A DNA stretch of 64,000 bases, from contig NC_134440.1 in assembly GCF_030867145.1 (NCBI RefSeq), positions 868,001-932,000 of the forward strand. Reading direction: 5' to 3'. Positions 23,471 to 46,963 of this stretch are shown here, piece by piece (the stretch's first letter is position 1; each line of letters starts with the position of its first letter). The notes below the pieces were generated by a model. The model was not told the DNA's origin. It did not search any database and worked only from the letters and a program-made list of their open reading frames with translations. This stretch comes from Opisthocomus hoazin. Lineage: Eukaryota; Chordata; Aves; Opisthocomiformes; Opisthocomidae. Both the position numbers and the translations under genes were made by a program.

Positions 23471-24540
23471 AAGCGGGGCGCTGGCAGCGGGGCGCCCGGT
23501 GCGGCACATGTCACCGCAGGAACCCGAGCCGCTTCCGCTCCCGGCCCCCGGCTTCCCTCCGCCGCTCGGCTGTCCTGGGGGGTCGGGGTCCGGCCAGGCC
23601 CCCCCAGCCCCACGGCCGGACCCCCGCGTGCTGCTGCGTGGGCGCAGCCTCCGGCCCCAGATGGGTGGCCCCGTCCTGGCCGTGGGTGCTGGGACCCTGG
23701 GGGGGGCTCCACATCCCCCCCCCCCCCAGCTTCCTCCTCCGAGTCCCTGGGGTGCGGGGACAGGGCTGGGGACACGGGTGGCCGCCAAGGGCTGCGGGGT
23801 GGGGGACAGTCCTGCCCCCCTCCCCAGGTAACAGCCCCACAGCTCAGCCCCCCACTCCCCAGGGCCAGGCTTTGCCCGCCCCCCCCCAAGCTGTGCCCGG
23901 GACCTGGGGGTGCCAATGCCCACCGTGTCACCGCGTCCCTGCGCCAGGCACAGTGGGGGGGCTGCGCCGGGTCACGGTGTCCCCAGCCACGGCACCACGC
24001 AGCCCCCGACACCCCGAGCCCCGCCGGCCCCCCGCGGTTTCCTCCCGGGGACCCCAGGAGCCGGGGAAGGGGCCCCGCGGGGGGGATGGCGCTGACGCAC
24101 GTCCCCAGGGCCGTCCCCACCCCAGCTCCCGAACGCTGCGGGGAAACGAACCCACAGCTGCGGGTGGGGAAACTGAGGCACGGCCATGAGGACTGAACCA
24201 GGGCGTCGGGGCAGCAGCGGGTTCGTGGCCACCAAGCCCTCCGCCCGGGCCCGCGGCCGCCCCGCCGTGACGCAGCGTGGCCGGTGAGGCCGGCGCGGGC
24301 GGGAGGGTGCTGGCACCCGCGGCCGGCCCGGCTGGTGGAACCAGCCCCGCTCCCCGGGGCGGCGGCACCGGGCCGGGTTCCCCCAGTCGGGCGAGCGCCG
24401 CGGGTCGGGGTCCGGTGAGGGCTGCGAACGCCGGCCACCGCACGTCCCCGCAGCCGGGCGCTGAGCCCAGGGCTGGGGACCACGGTCCCCGCTCCCCATC
24501 CCCCATCGCCTCCCTCCGCGCCTTCGGGTTTCCCTTCTCC
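23471..24540. other. GC-rich intergenic DNA downstream of MIDN
   Basis: No gene recognised on either strand. Confidence 0.4.
24166..24203 (-). repeat. MIR-like SINE relic
   Basis: GGGGAAACTGAGGCA followed by CGGCCATGAGGACTGAACCAGG resembles the minus orientation of the MIR core (AAACTGAGGCACAGAGAGG and what follows). Confidence 0.45.
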
Positions 24541-24965
24541 CGCAGAGCCGGGCACGCACACGCGTGTGCACAGCTGGGCACACACGTGTGCATGGCGGGG
24601 GTGGGGGATGCCCACAGCCGTGTGCGCTGGGGCTGCACGTAGGGATGTGCAGAGCTGAGCATGGGCACGGCCACGCGTGCACAGGGGGCATGCATGGCCA
24701 CACGTGTGCACACATGTACATGCAGTGCTGAGCATGGGCATGGCCACACGCATGCACAGGGGGCATGCATGGCCACGTGTGCATACATGTACATGCAGTG
24801 GAACATGGTCATGGCCACATGCGTGCACGGGGGCACACACAGCCATGCGTGTGCACAGTGGGCACACATGGCCACGCGTGTGCACACATGTACAAGCAGT
24901 GCTGAGCCCGTGCACGGCTGCACACACGGCCACGCGTGTGCACACATGTACATGCAGTGCCGAGC
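24541..24965. repeat. CACGCGTGTGCACACATGTACATG minisatellite-like region
   Basis: The palindromic core ACATGTACA recurs at about 24712, 24785, 24886 and 24944. Each copy sits in a longer unit containing GGCCACGCGTGTGCACAC and CAGTGCTGAGC or a variant. Spacing is 58-101 bases, so the array is degenerate. It is rich in alternating purine/pyrimidine. Confidence 0.8.
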
Positions 24966-25049
24966 ACACGGCTGCGCGCCCGCCCTGCGCTCAGGGGGTC
25001 CCTGCGCTGCCCTGCCCCCCACCCCGACACGGACGGCACCGGCAGGCAC

Positions 25050-26131
25050 GGTTGCATCCAGACTGCCCAAATTTATTTCAAAAATAAAAAATAAAATATT
25101 AAAGACCGAAAGCCTCGCTCTCCCCCCCGCCCCCCCCCCCCCCCCGAAACACACAAAAAAAGACTTTTACAGACAAAAAACACGGCACGTGGGGTCTCTA
25201 CTCGCACGGGGCTCCGACGAGGGGCAGAGGTGGACAGGGGGACGGGATTTCTATGCCTACGCACACCGGGGCGGGACGGGCTCAGTCGCGTCACTCAGCG
25301 CGAGAAACATTCGCCCCGCGGCTCGCGGGCGCCCAGGACCGAGCACGGCGCTGGCTTTTTTTTTTTGTCTTAATTTTTTCTTTTTTCTCCTCGTTTTTTA
25401 AGTTACAGCCGCCGCCGCGACCCACCGCGGGGCGGGCAGGAAGGGGTCCGGCGACTCGGGACGTCGGGCTCAGCCGCGGAGGGAAGGCGCCGTTTCTTTT
25501 CCCTCCGAAAACAGAATTAAAACCCACCCCAGAAGAAAGCCCCCCCACCCCCCACCCCGGCTGCGGCCGCGGGGCCGGCGGTGCCCGGGCACCCGCGTGG
25601 CCCCCCCGGCGCCCGGGGGTCCCAGCCCCGCAGCCGAGCAATGCTACATATAGAAGGGAAGGAAAACAAACGGCCCCCGAACCCGGGGGGGCCCCAGCAC
25701 CTCCGAAAGAGACTTCATCTCCTCCTGCCCACGGGGGGGGGGGACACACGACGCTGGGGGGCTGGAGCCCCCCCCAACCCGCGCCCCTCTTCACAGCAAA
25801 GCAGCAGCTTCGATATCCCCCAGGGACCCCGCGGGTGCTGGACCCCCCGCTGCCGGCCGGGGGGGTGCGGGAGGGGGCTGTGGCTCCTGCCTGCTCCCCA
25901 AACGCAACCGAGCCGGGAGGGGAGGGGGCGGCTGCCCCAGCCCCCCCAAAACGCTTCCCCGGCGCGGGCAGGGCTGCCCCGAGGCGTCCGCTCGCGGGAG
26001 ACGGCAAATCTCGAGGAGATGCGGCCCAGGACAACAGAAACGGCCCCGCCGCCAGCCGGGGCGGTGGGCGCGGGGACCCCCACCCACCCCCCCCCTCCCC
26101 GACAGAGTCCGCGACCCCCCCGGGCCCGGCT
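25050..26131 (-). other. MIDN: MIDN 3' UTR
   Basis: The segment follows the MIDN stop codon on the minus strand. It contains U-rich tracts (plus-strand A/T runs at 25352-25402 and 25072-25103) and ends with a minus-strand AATAAA at 25077-25072, giving cleavage near 25050. A further AATAAA-rich cluster lies at 25080-25100. The low-GC end contrasts with the gene body. Confidence 0.75.
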
Positions 26132-36731
<10,600 letters not shown>

Positions 36732-36739
36732 CCGCCGAG

Positions 36740-37440
36740 CTGCGGGGGGAGCGGCGGTCGGTGCGGGCTCGGTGCCGGAACGCGGGGGGGGGGGAGCGGA
36801 CAAAGGGAGCGGGGCCCGCTCCGCCGGTACCCGCGGGAACTCCGGCTCCCAGTCCTCAGCGCGGGGTCCGGGAGAAGCGGGGGGGGGCGATCCCCGGGCC
36901 GGGGGCACCGAGCGGGCCCTCCGCGGCCCACAGAAATATTTTAAAGAAATAAACCCCCCGCGATGCCCCGTTCCGCTGGCGGCGAAGCGGCGGGGGGGGC
37001 GCGGTGGAAGCGGCGCTGCCCGCGGCCCCCTCGCTCTGCGCTCTGCTCGGGGCGGGCTGCGGGGGCGGGCGCGGGCCCGGGAGGGGCGGGGAGGCCGCTG
37101 CGCTCCCCCCGCGTTGGGGCCGGACCCGCCGAACCGGCCGCCGCGCGCGCGCTGCCGTGGAAGGACCGGGCGGGGGGGGGAGGGGAGGGAAGTTACAATG
37201 TAGCAACGTCCCGCGGGCGGGGCCTCGCCCTCATTCACTCCAGCTCCTCCGGCGGCTTCGGCCAATGGGACCGCACCCAGCGCCCAGACATCCGCGGCGG
37301 CAGCCAATGGGAAGGGGGCGCAGTGTCCCCACGTGGCCCGGCGGGAGGGCGGCTCGGCCGGATTCCTCCCGCCCACGCGGCCGCGCGGCCCCGCCCCCTC
37401 CACCGCCCCCCGCGCGCCCTCGCGCCTGGAGCCATTCATA
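36740..37440 (-). promoter_or_regulatory. MIDN: MIDN promoter region and unresolved 5' exon
   Basis: The coding exon begins at a clear acceptor (CCGCAG ending at 36740), so a noncoding exon lies upstream. Two CCAAT boxes in plus orientation lie at 37261-37266 and 37304-37309 (GCCAATGGG), with a CACGTG E-box near 37331 and many GC boxes. An AT-rich pocket at 36927-36955 is probably intronic. I could not place exon 1 or its donor. The open frame upstream of the ATG is not evidence for a longer protein, because the acceptor separates it. Confidence 0.55.
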
Positions 37441-40400
37441 ATCCCGGGCCGCGCAACAAAGGGGCCCCGGCAGCGGCGGGGGTCGGGCCCGCGGCCGGGC
37501 GGCAGCGCCGAGCACCCGGCGGGGCTGCCCCGGGAGCGGCCGGGCCGGGGGGGGGGGCAGGGCCCGGTGCCGCGGAGGGGTGAGCGCGGGACACGGGCAG
37601 GCGGCGGCCCGCAGCGCTGCGGCGGGGGCGGTGAGCGGCCCCCGCACCGGAGGAGGCCGCGGCGGGAGAGGAACTGCCCGCGGGGCCGGGCGGGAGCCGG
37701 AGCCCCCGGAGCCGAGTGACGCGGGGACGCCGAGGCGGAAAGGGCGGGGGGGGACGGACACGCACAGTCACCCGCGGCCGGTCACACCCGCCCGGTCACA
37801 CGCACCCGCCCGGTCACTCTCCCGGTGACGCCGTTACAGCTGCGGGGAACTGCCCCGACGCGGCGCCGAGCCCCGCCCCCCCCAGTCCATCAGCGGGGAC
37901 CCCGACCCAGCGGCGCCGGCCCGGGGGGGTGGGACGGGCACGCCGCAGCCCCGGGGCCCGGCCCCGCACCCCGAGGGGCCCGGGGGGGGGGAAGGGGGGG
38001 GCTATGAGTCAGCAAAGCGCGGGCGCCCTCTGCCGGCCCCGCCGCGCCTCCCGCGCCCGGGGGGGGCCCCCGGAGGGGGGTCCGGGGAGCCCTTGCCGAG
38101 ACCCCGGGGAGCCCGGCCGCGATGCGCCCCGGAGCCGCTGCCAGCCCGGGCAGGCCCCCCCCACCCCCCGGCACGGCGAGGCTGGGGGCGAGGGGCCGCT
38201 CCCCGGGACGCGGCGGGGGCTGAGCAGGGCGCGCCCCCCCCCCCCCCCAAACCCCCCGGGAGGCCACGGCCGGGCCCACCCGGCAGCCGGAGCGAGGGGA
38301 GTCCGTGCCCCGAGGGCGGGCAGAGCCCCGAGGGACCGGGGACGCGCGGGGGCCCGGCGGGTGGGAAGCGCTCCCGGCCCCCCCCGAGCCGGTGGGCTCT
38401 GTCGTGAACCCACCCCGCCGGCTGCGGGCACAGCGGCGAGCGCAGCCCCGCTCCGCCACCCCCCCTGCCCCCCAGCCCGGCCCGGCCCCCCCCCAGCCCC
38501 GGCCCCACTCACCGAGCCCGGAGCGGGGCCCCGCGGTTCCCCGGCGCGGCTGGAGCTCCGCTGCCCCGGCGGCAGGAACGGGGGGGGGCGAGGAGACCCC
38601 AAAAACTTGCCGGACGAGGTGGCGGGGGGTCGCGGAGCGGTGCCCCCTCCCGAGCGCTGGAGCCGGCCCGAGCGCAGTCCTGACGCGGAGCTGCCGGGGA
38701 GGTGCCCCAAGTTTTATCCCGCACCGCCCGGGGTGGAGCCTGGCGGGGGCAGGGACCGGCCTGGCCCCGGCTCCGGCCCCGTTCCCAGCACCGGCCCCGT
38801 TCCCGGCCCCGTTGGGACCCGCAGGTGACGCGGCCGCACCTGCTCCCGGGGGGGGTCCCGGCCTTTGCCCCCCGGTCCAGGCCCTGGGGGTGCCGGCCCC
38901 TGCCCCCCGCCCTGGGTCCCGCTCCCCAGGTCCCGGCGCCCACCTGCTCCCGGTCTCGGGCCCTCCGGGGGGGAGTCTAGGGCTCTCCCGGGGTCCCGGC
39001 TCTGCCCCTCCGGGGGTCCCGGTCCCGCCGCTGCCCTCAGCAAAGCCCAGCGGGGGGGCGGGGGGAGTGTCCCCGCCTCCCGAGGGGGGAGGAGGGGACA
39101 GGCCGGACACCTCTCCCCGTCCGGGTGCCCCCGCACCGAGGTCAGAGCCGGTGCGAGCGCAGGGAACCGGCGGGCTGAGGTCCCCCGGGGAGCCGAGCTC
39201 CCAAGGGGCTCCCGGCGGAGATTCTCTGATGTCTAACGGCGAGGCTGGGCCGCCCCCCCTGGGGGTTCCCTCTGCCCAGCCGCCCGCTTCGCAGCCAGGA
39301 CAAGGGCTCAGCCCCAGAACCGGGCTGGCGTGCGCTGGTGCTGGGGTGATGCCCCGGTCCCCAGAGCGGGAGCCACGGGCCGGTTTCCCCCCAGGACGGG
39401 GGGGCCGCGGCGGGCTGCTGGGGGGCCGCTGGGTGACTGCAGGCTGCTGCCACCGGCCTCTCCCCTGCAGACAATGCCCTGGCACACCGAGACACAAAGA
39501 GCTGGAGGGGGGTCTGGCGGCCGCTCCGCAGCGAGGAGGGGGCCGCGCATCCCCGACCCACGGGGCAGCAGCGAAGGGGTCCAGGGGGAGCCGGGGGGGG
39601 GGGGGGGGGGGAGCTCTCTGTAGCCCCAAAATGGATCTCGTGGCTGCTTGGCTCCCGAAGGCCTCCCCGGGGCTTGGCGCAGGTCGCTGCCGCAGCCGCA
39701 CCGCGGTGGGAGCGAGGCCCCTCCGTGTGCGAGGAGCAGAGCGGGGCTGGCGGGGGGGAGGAGGCAGGGAGGGAGCCTTTGTGGCGCAGCCCGCGGCCCC
39801 CCGCGCGCCCCGGCCCCCTCCGGGCTCTCGGGGGGAGATGAGCTCAGGCGGCTCCGGCTCCAGCTCCAGCTCCCGCCATTGTTGTCCCCGGGAGAGGGGC
39901 CGGGACGGGGATGCGCCATTGTTCTCCCCCGGAGCTGCGGAGCCCGGGGCCTGCGAAGCCGCCGCTCGGGGGGCCGCGTCCCCAGCTTGCTGCGTGGGGC
40001 GAGGAGAGGGGGCAGCCGGGCCCCCGCAGGTTTGGGGTTGTGCAGCGGGAGGGGCCGTGGTGGGGACACGGCGTCACCCCAGAGCCACCTCCGCGGGGAG
40101 CAGGGCCCGGGCGCCAGCCCCCCGCTCGCAGCCCCGCAGCCCGGATCTGTGGGGACGGCGCGGCCGTGGGGCAGCTGCTCCGGCGCTGGGCGAGAGCGTG
40201 GCCCGCTCAGGTCTGCTGGCACCGCGCGCCATGCCCCGAGGGCAGGGCAGCTCCCGGCGCCCCGGCAGCCCCGAGGAGCCCCGCTCCCTCCCCGCGCGGC
40301 TCCGGCTCCTTCCTGGGAGGAAGCTCAGCTCCTCGGCGCCCCGTGACCCCGGGAGCTGGCGCTTTCGGAAGGATGGGCAGATTTCAGCGCGGTTGAAGGT

Positions 40401-40930
40401 ACCCGGAGCCTCCAGAGACCGGAGCTGGGAGATCCCAGGATTCCCAGCAGCCCAGATTTTGTGTGTTTATTTTATTGTGTTGCCCTGGGAATAAATCGCT
40501 GAAGATTGCAGTCAGATTTGGGCATAATCGCTGTGCGGCATCAGAGGCTCCCGCCGTCTCCGGAGGGAGCGTTCCCCAGACCCCGCGCGGCTGAGCAGCT
40601 TGGGGAGCGACGATCCGACGAGCAGCCCCCCCAGCGAGCCCGCTGCAGGCCGCACGCCGCTCCCGCCATCGGCGTCGCCCGCCCGGCCCGCGGCTCGGCC
40701 CCCGCCGCGGCTCGCACGCGCCAGGGCCGAGGAGGGGGCTCACTGGGGGTCCCGTGGGGACGCTCCCCATGGCGCCCGCCCGGTGTGTGCGTCCCGGTGT
40801 AAGGGCGGACTTGGGCACAACCTCGGCGTCGGCTCCTCTGCCCTCAGTGCTGCCCTGTCCCACCGGCCCCGGCTGCAGCGGGGAGCCCAGAACCTTCCGG
40901 GGGCCGACCGGTGCTTGGAAGTCCTGAACC
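37441..40930. other. GC-rich DNA upstream of MIDN, no gene recognised
   Basis: A MARE/AP-1 match, TGAGTCAGCA, lies at 38005-38014. A small AT-rich pocket at 40455-40530 has AATAAA-like words on both strands but no associated gene. Very long open frames here have no family resemblance. Confidence 0.4.
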
Positions 40931-40939
40931 TCGAAGGAA

Positions 40940-40975
40940 GGGAATTCCCAGTGCTCCTTCTCCGGGGAAATCCCC
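40940..40975. promoter_or_regulatory. Paired NF-kappa-B motifs
   Basis: GGGAATTCCC (40940-40949) and GGGGAAATCCCC (40964-40975) are both strong kappa-B consensus palindromes, with 14 bases between them. The flanks are locally less GC-rich. Confidence 0.5.
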
Positions 40976-43622
40976 CACCAGCCCCGGGGGAAGCAGCTTT
41001 TCTCTTTCCTCTCGTTTTTTCCCCTCCTTTTGGACTGAATTCCTGGCTGACTTCGCAGCTCTGGCAAACGGGGATTTTATCGCCAGGCTCCGCGTTCCCC
41101 TCGCAGGCGCCGGGGTCACGGGCTTAGGGCAGAGCCGACGCCAGGGTCGGGAACGGGGAGAGGGGGGCAGAGGGAAGGGGGGGGTTCTCGCTCCCGTGGC
41201 TGCAGAGGACACGGGGGCTGCAGCCCGAGGTGCCCGGGGTGGGGACAGGGACCCTTCTCCTCCACAGCTTCCAGCCCGGGGAGGGGAGTGGAGCTGGCGC
41301 AGCTGCGGGGGCCGATGCCGGGGGCACGGTGCTGGGCGCAGCTGCGCGGTGCACGGCCGGGGCCTCGCCGCGGAGCTGCCGGCAGTGAGTGGGAGCGTTC
41401 CCACGGGCGTGGGGCCAGCGGCAGGGCTCACCGGGGCACACCCCGCAGCAGGGCGCAGCCGAACCGCTTCACCCCCGCCTGCCTGGGCCGGCCTGCCAGG
41501 CACCGCCGGGAGCGGGGGGGGCTGCGGGGCTGCTGGCGGGGGGGTCCCGGCTCCCCCTCCCTGTCCCCGAGCCCCGCGGGCCCGAGTGGCTCAGCCTTAG
41601 TCACGGTGGCGAGCGGTGACTCAAGTCGCTCAGGTGAGCCATCGCTCGCTGCCGTGAGTAAGGAGCCGGCAATCCCCACCTTCCCGGCACGGAGCCGGGC
41701 GCGAAGCCCCGCGGCCGCAGCCCCCCGTCCCGCCGGGCTGGGGGCTGCCCGGGCGGCCGGCGGCGGGTGCGGGGTGTCCTTGGGCAGGCCGGCGGTGCTG
41801 CGCTGGTGACGCTGGCGGGGCTGTAAACACCCAGGCGTGTCCTTCGGAACACACGATCGGCTCCGCGCCTTTCCCGGCTCGGGGGGCCGCGTCCTGGTGG
41901 CCCTTGGCAACGCGTCCGGGCTTCCCAGCCCGGGGACACCCCGGCTGCCGGAGCCGGTGGCCCAACTGGCGCTTGCTGGCCGTGCCCTGGCTCCGGGGCA
42001 CCCCACATCGCCCGCGGGCTCTGCCCATCACCCCGGCCTCGGGCCCGGCTGAGGCCAGGGGAGCCCCAGCGACGGAGTGACCCTGGAGCGGCTCAGGCAG
42101 CCCTGCGGGGTCTGGGCACCCCGAGACGCCCCACGGGCAGGGGGACCCCAGCACAGCACGGGGCTGGCGGGCTCCCGCTGGACCCCGGGGCAAGGCAGCG
42201 CCCGGTGTGACGTGCGGGACTGGGGCGGGGGGAGTCCCCGCAGAGACCCCCCGCGCCGCCTGGCCCCAGCCCCGGGCAGGATGGCGAATCCCCCCCGATA
42301 TAGCCCCCAGGCGCGGGGCCGCGGCCAGGCCAGGGCTATTCTCGGCTCCCTGAGCTCATGGCGCCCTTTGGGACGCTGCGCTCAGCCCTGCTGCCACGGC
42401 CCCCCCCGTCACCCCGAAGCCCCCCCTGCCCTCGCCAGGCCCCCGGGTGCGGGGGCAGGGGCTGCCCCACCGGCATCGCCCGGGCAGGGTCTCGGGGGGA
42501 GCCACGCAGAGGCAGCGGTGCCACCGCCGCAGACCCCGGGACCCGATCCTGACCCGGGTGGCCCCACAGCCCGGCTGCCCCCGGGATGACCTGCCCCCCC
42601 CCAGGCACTGAGGGCACCCCCGTGGGTGGGGACCGTGTCCCGCGGGGCACTGGGGGGCTGCAGCCTGGCTCCCCACTTCAGGGCACAGCATCTTCAGCCC
42701 CCCCATCCCTCAGCCCCGCCCCGTGGCCGGGGAGAGCTCGGTGCCCCCCCCGGGGGGTCCCATGGGGCACGGCTGGCTGGTGGGGGGGTCCGGAGCAGCG
42801 AGCCCACCCACGGGGCCTGACCCCGCTGCCCATGGGGTGTCTGCTGTGTGGGACGGATCCTGCGCGCCCAAGGCTCTGCCCAGGGGCAGGGCCGGTGCCG
42901 GCGTGGGGTCCCGGGGCCCGGCGTGGGGCAGCTGGCAGGAGGGGGGGTCGTGGGGCGGCGTGTCCCACCAGGCTGCCCCACGCGCTGCCCCACGGGCACA
43001 CACTCAGCGTGGCAGCACCCCCACCCTGCACCAGCCCACGGCTCCGCTGGGAGCTGCGTTGGGTATGCGGGACCCTCACCCAGGCGGGGGGCCAGGGCCA
43101 CAGGCACCCCCCAGCCCCCCCATCGCCATCTCGGGGGCACGGGGCTGCTGCCAGAGGGGCTGGGGGGCAGCAGGAGCCCCGTGGGCAGGTTTGGCCACGG
43201 GAGACCCCAGCCCCAGCTCCCCCGCCGCTGTCCCGGGCTGGGCGGTGGGCAGCCCCGCAGGGAGGCGAACTGGGACCTGCGTGCCCCCGGCACCGGCATC
43301 ACGGCGGGCGCACGCGAAGAAGCCGTGCGTGGGGTGGGGGTGCCCCTGACCCGCACCCCATGCTGCGTCGGGACGTCTCAGCACCACTCGGCACCCGGCT
43401 CCAGCCCCCCTCCCACCCAAATCCCTGCCCGCAGCGGGGCCGCCCGGTGCCCCTTCCCCAGCCGGGGGCACGGAGGGAGGTGCCGGACCGGGGTCGGGGT
43501 GAGCCGGAGCGGAGAGCGGCCGGAGGAGCCCAGCCCTGGGCCGGGCCCACTGCGCCGCATTCCCCGGCGCCGAGACACGCTGCGGGGAGACGGGCTCAGC
43601 GCAGCCCCGGCGCGCTGCCCGT

Positions 43623-43660
43623 GGGGAAACTGAGGCACCGGCCGGGGAAGTGACTCACCC
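43623..43660 (-). repeat. MIR-like SINE relic carrying an AP-1 motif
   Basis: GGGGAAACTGAGGCACCGG followed by CCGGGGAAGTGACTCACCC matches the minus orientation of the MIR core, AAACTGAGGCACAGAGAGG then TTAAGTGACTTGCCC. The AP-1 word TGACTCA at 43651-43657 falls at the same SINE position as in the copy at 34843-34873. Confidence 0.65.
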
Positions 43661-46600
43661 TGCGCCGTGGACTTTAAAGTGCCCTGCTCTGATTAGATAA
43701 TGGGCGGAAGGATCAGAGCGAGCCCAACAACCCCTCATTAAACCCTCGTCTCCCCACAGCGCCTTCAGCTCCCAACGGAGACCTTGGCTGCGCTGGGCCG
43801 GCGCTGGCCGGGCGCGGAGGCAGCCCTGCCCCGAAACACGCCTGCTCGCAGCCGCCGCGAGGCCGTGGGCGCCGGGCGGTTGGCGGCCGCGCGGGCTGGC
43901 GCACGCCCCGGCATCGTCCCGGCCAGCAGCGGGGCCGCGGGGCTGTGCCTGAGCCCTGCCGGACCCCGCTGCCCGCAGAGCCCAGACCCCGCTGCCCGCA
44001 GAGCCCGGAGCCGAGGCCGGGGGCTTCTCCACCCCCTCGCTGGGCGACGCGGGGAGCATCCCACGGTGCTGCCGGGCGGGCAGCCGTGCTGGCATGCGTG
44101 GACCACGGGGCTCCGGTGCCTGCCGGGCTGTCGGGGGCCGGTGGGCAGGAACCGGAGCTCCCCGATTGCGTTGGCCACGGTGACGAGTGAGGTGCCTGCG
44201 ATGGCGGAGCTTCAGCTGCTGGGGCTGGGGAAGGAAGCGCTGCACCGGGGCTCTCCTCCTGCCGTTCTCTCTTCCTTCTCCTCTCAGTGCTCGGAACTGG
44301 GCCCCGTGGCTGGGTCGCGGCGGTGGGGTTGGCACCCAGGCTGCGGCAGTTGGCCAGCCACGGCCGGCACCTCGGGGCGGTCAGCACCGAGCGGCTCCCG
44401 GGCCGCCCTCCCGCGCCGGGGCTCAGCGCCGCGTGGGTCAGCGAGCAGCGAGGGCTCTGCCGGCAGCGGTGCCAGCCCCGGAGCCACCCGGGCTGAGGAA
44501 GCCCTCCCGAGGGGGGAGGTGGTCCCGCTGCCCCAGCGCCCGGGGTCCCGGTCCCGCCGCCGGCTCCCCGGGCGCTGCCGGTGCGGCCGCGTGGTCGCGT
44601 GGGGCTGTGCGTGGCGGCAAGGCCGGGCCGGCGGCGGGCGCGCTCCGCAGGACGGGGTTTCGAGGGGAAATGCGATAGGGCAGGCTGCAGGAGATTAGAT
44701 CGACCGTGGTTCGGGGAGCAGCAGCAGAGCGGGGCTCCTGGGTACCCTCGGCAGCACCTGCGTCCCGCCGCGCCACGCAGCCCCCCGCCAGCTGGACACG
44801 CAGCGACCGCGCCGCCGCTGCGGTGCCACCCGCCGGACTCGGGCCCCGGCGCGGATGCTCGGCCAAACGAGAGCCAGAGAAAAGCAAAAGCGAAACTGGG
44901 CTCGCAGCAGCCCCCGCGCCGCCCGCAGCGAAGCGCGTCGGTCGCCTTCCACGGGAGACGCGCTCCCAACGCAAGACGCTGCGGTGAAGCCCCCAGCCCC
45001 GCAACTTCCCCCGTCCTCCAGCCACAGCCGCTCGCTGAGCCCGAGGCGAATCCCGAAGGCCACGGCCGGCACGGCCGGCTCTGCTCCGCTGGCGGGAGAC
45101 CCCCGGCGCCAGCCCCCGGCCTCGTGCAGGACCTGCAGCCCACCCGGGGCTGCCAACCGCGGCCGGGGCGGGGGTGGGGGGGGATGTGGGGTGCACACCC
45201 CACTGCGCGCCCACACCCGTCCCCGCCGGAGACGCCGGCTTTTCCCACGCCCCGCCAGGAGCCAGCATGGCCGCCCCGCAGCCCGTCCCAGCGCCCTCGG
45301 GGTGCCCCGGCGGGGCTCAGCCGGGACCGGGGCCCATCCGCCGGGACGGGACGTGGGGCCGGACGGGTGACAGAACGCGGGGAAGCGGCGAGGGGCGAGC
45401 AGGGATGGGGCCATCCCGCAGCGGCACAGCCAGGCTGGCCCCGGAGGGAGCCGGGTCGCAGCCCCCCAGCCCCCAGCTCTCCCGGGCACGTCGGGGGAAC
45501 CGGCAGCGGCCATGCCCCGATGCGCAGAGCGGGGACGGAGGCAGCTCCGGCTCCTCCCGGCCCCCCGCGTCCCCCCCGCCACGCCGGGACCCTGCAGCTG
45601 CCTGGCCCGGGGGGCCCTGCCTGCAGCAGCCTGTCCGCGGGCGGCCAGCACGCCAGGGAGCTGGTGGGGCCGGGTGTCGGGGTGGGTGCGGGGTCCAGCA
45701 GCCCACGCAGGTGCGGCCGCGCCGGGGCACGCAGGGGAGCCCCGCGCCCGGCCGGCCCCGTCCTGCTGGGTGGCAGCGGGCTCGCTCGCCGCCGCGGGGC
45801 ACGCAGCCGGCACACCCCGCCATCGCGCCCCGCCGCCGGCGCTGCCCGGGCAGGGACATGGCGGCAGGGCCATCGCCTGCCCGCTGCGTGGCCCGGGCCT
45901 GCCGGGGGACGGAGCGGGGGGACACGCATCTCTCCTCATGTGGGGGACCCACAGGGGCACCCCGAGCCCCGCGGCGGCCCCGGCACGCGGGGAGGGGGGA
46001 GCAGCCGGGGTCAGGCTCAGCAGCTGCTGGGGACGCACAGTGACCCCATTGAGGTCCTGTGGGGTGGCGGGGGGGGCACCCAAGGTGGCGGTGGCCGCAG
46101 CGGCTCCCGTGTCACGCCAGGCCTCAATCCCGGCAATTCATACGCGGCGGAGCGGCGGCCGCGCGCACACAGGCGGCCTTTGAGGCAGCGGGGACGAAAG
46201 CGCTGCTGTGCCCCCCTCCCCGCCGCGCGCCGGGGCATCCGGCCCCGGACCCCCGGCTGCCCCCCCCCAACCCCGCACCCCAGCCCAGCGCCAGCCCCCC
46301 AGGGAAGACCCCCCCCCCAGCGCCCAGCTCCACGCCCGACGGAGCTCCCACCGCCCCGCACCGGGGTCCCGTGCCGGCACACCCGGGTCGGGGCTGCGTC
46401 CCCCCCCCCCGCGGCGTGGCACCCAGCCCATCGCTGTGGCAACTGCCACCAGCTCCGGGTGTATTTTCTGCACCGGGGCCGCCGTGGGAACCTGGCCCGG
46501 TGCCACCTCGCTGCGCCCGGGCTCTCTGGGCCGCCTTTGTAGCCGGCGTCCAGCCCAGCTGGCAGCGGCTTCCTCCCCGGCCCCCCCGCTGCCCCATGCG

Positions 46601-46933
46601 GGTCGTGGCCCTGGCTGGGGGAGGGGGGCTTCGCTGGGACCCCCAGCACGGGGCCGCGCACCCCCCTCCACGCACCCCGCGGCTTTGGGCCGGCTCCGGC
46701 GAAGCCAAGCGCGAGCGAGGGTCGTGCCCGCAGACCCCCGGGGCTGCCAAGCCCCTGCCAAGGCACCTGGGACCCCAGGGCAACCAACAGCCCCTCGCCC
46801 GACCCCGGGGGTCCCTGGGGTGGGGGGACACACCGAGGGGTGGCATCCCCGAGCAGCACAGTGCGGCGTCAGCATCTGGGATTCCCGCATCCCGTCCCCG
46901 CTCTCCCCAGCCTGCGAGTGGCTTTCCCCATCC

Positions 46934-46950
46934 GTGCCTCAGTTTCCCCA
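46934..46950 (+). repeat. MIR-like SINE relic
   Basis: GTGCCTCAGTTTCCCCA matches the MIR core. It ends 14 bases before a 76-bp palindrome. Confidence 0.45.
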
Positions 46951-46963
46951 GGAGAGAGCCTGC

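Larger units (their letters stand above)
40976..46963. other. GC-rich intergenic DNA, no gene recognised
   Basis: No exon of a known family is visible on either strand. Single TGACTCA motifs lie at 41617-41623 and 43651-43657. Confidence 0.4.

Noticed and set aside
22441-24969. Very long open frames over the TGCCATGCCG array
   Set aside because: Several frames on both strands are open at once, which is a property of the pentamer repeat and GC content.
36732-37439. In-frame N-terminal extension of midnolin
   Set aside because: A clear acceptor lies eight bases upstream of the ATG, and the family starts at MDPQPGARSCSRG or its equivalent.
38305-40494. 729-codon open frame upstream of MIDN
   Set aside because: It overlaps equally long frames on the other strand, shows no domain, and stop codons are simply rare at this GC content.
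40489-40496. AATAAA as the end of a plus-strand gene
   Set aside because: No exon or transcript structure leads to it, and minus-strand AATAAA words lie beside it in the same AT pocket.
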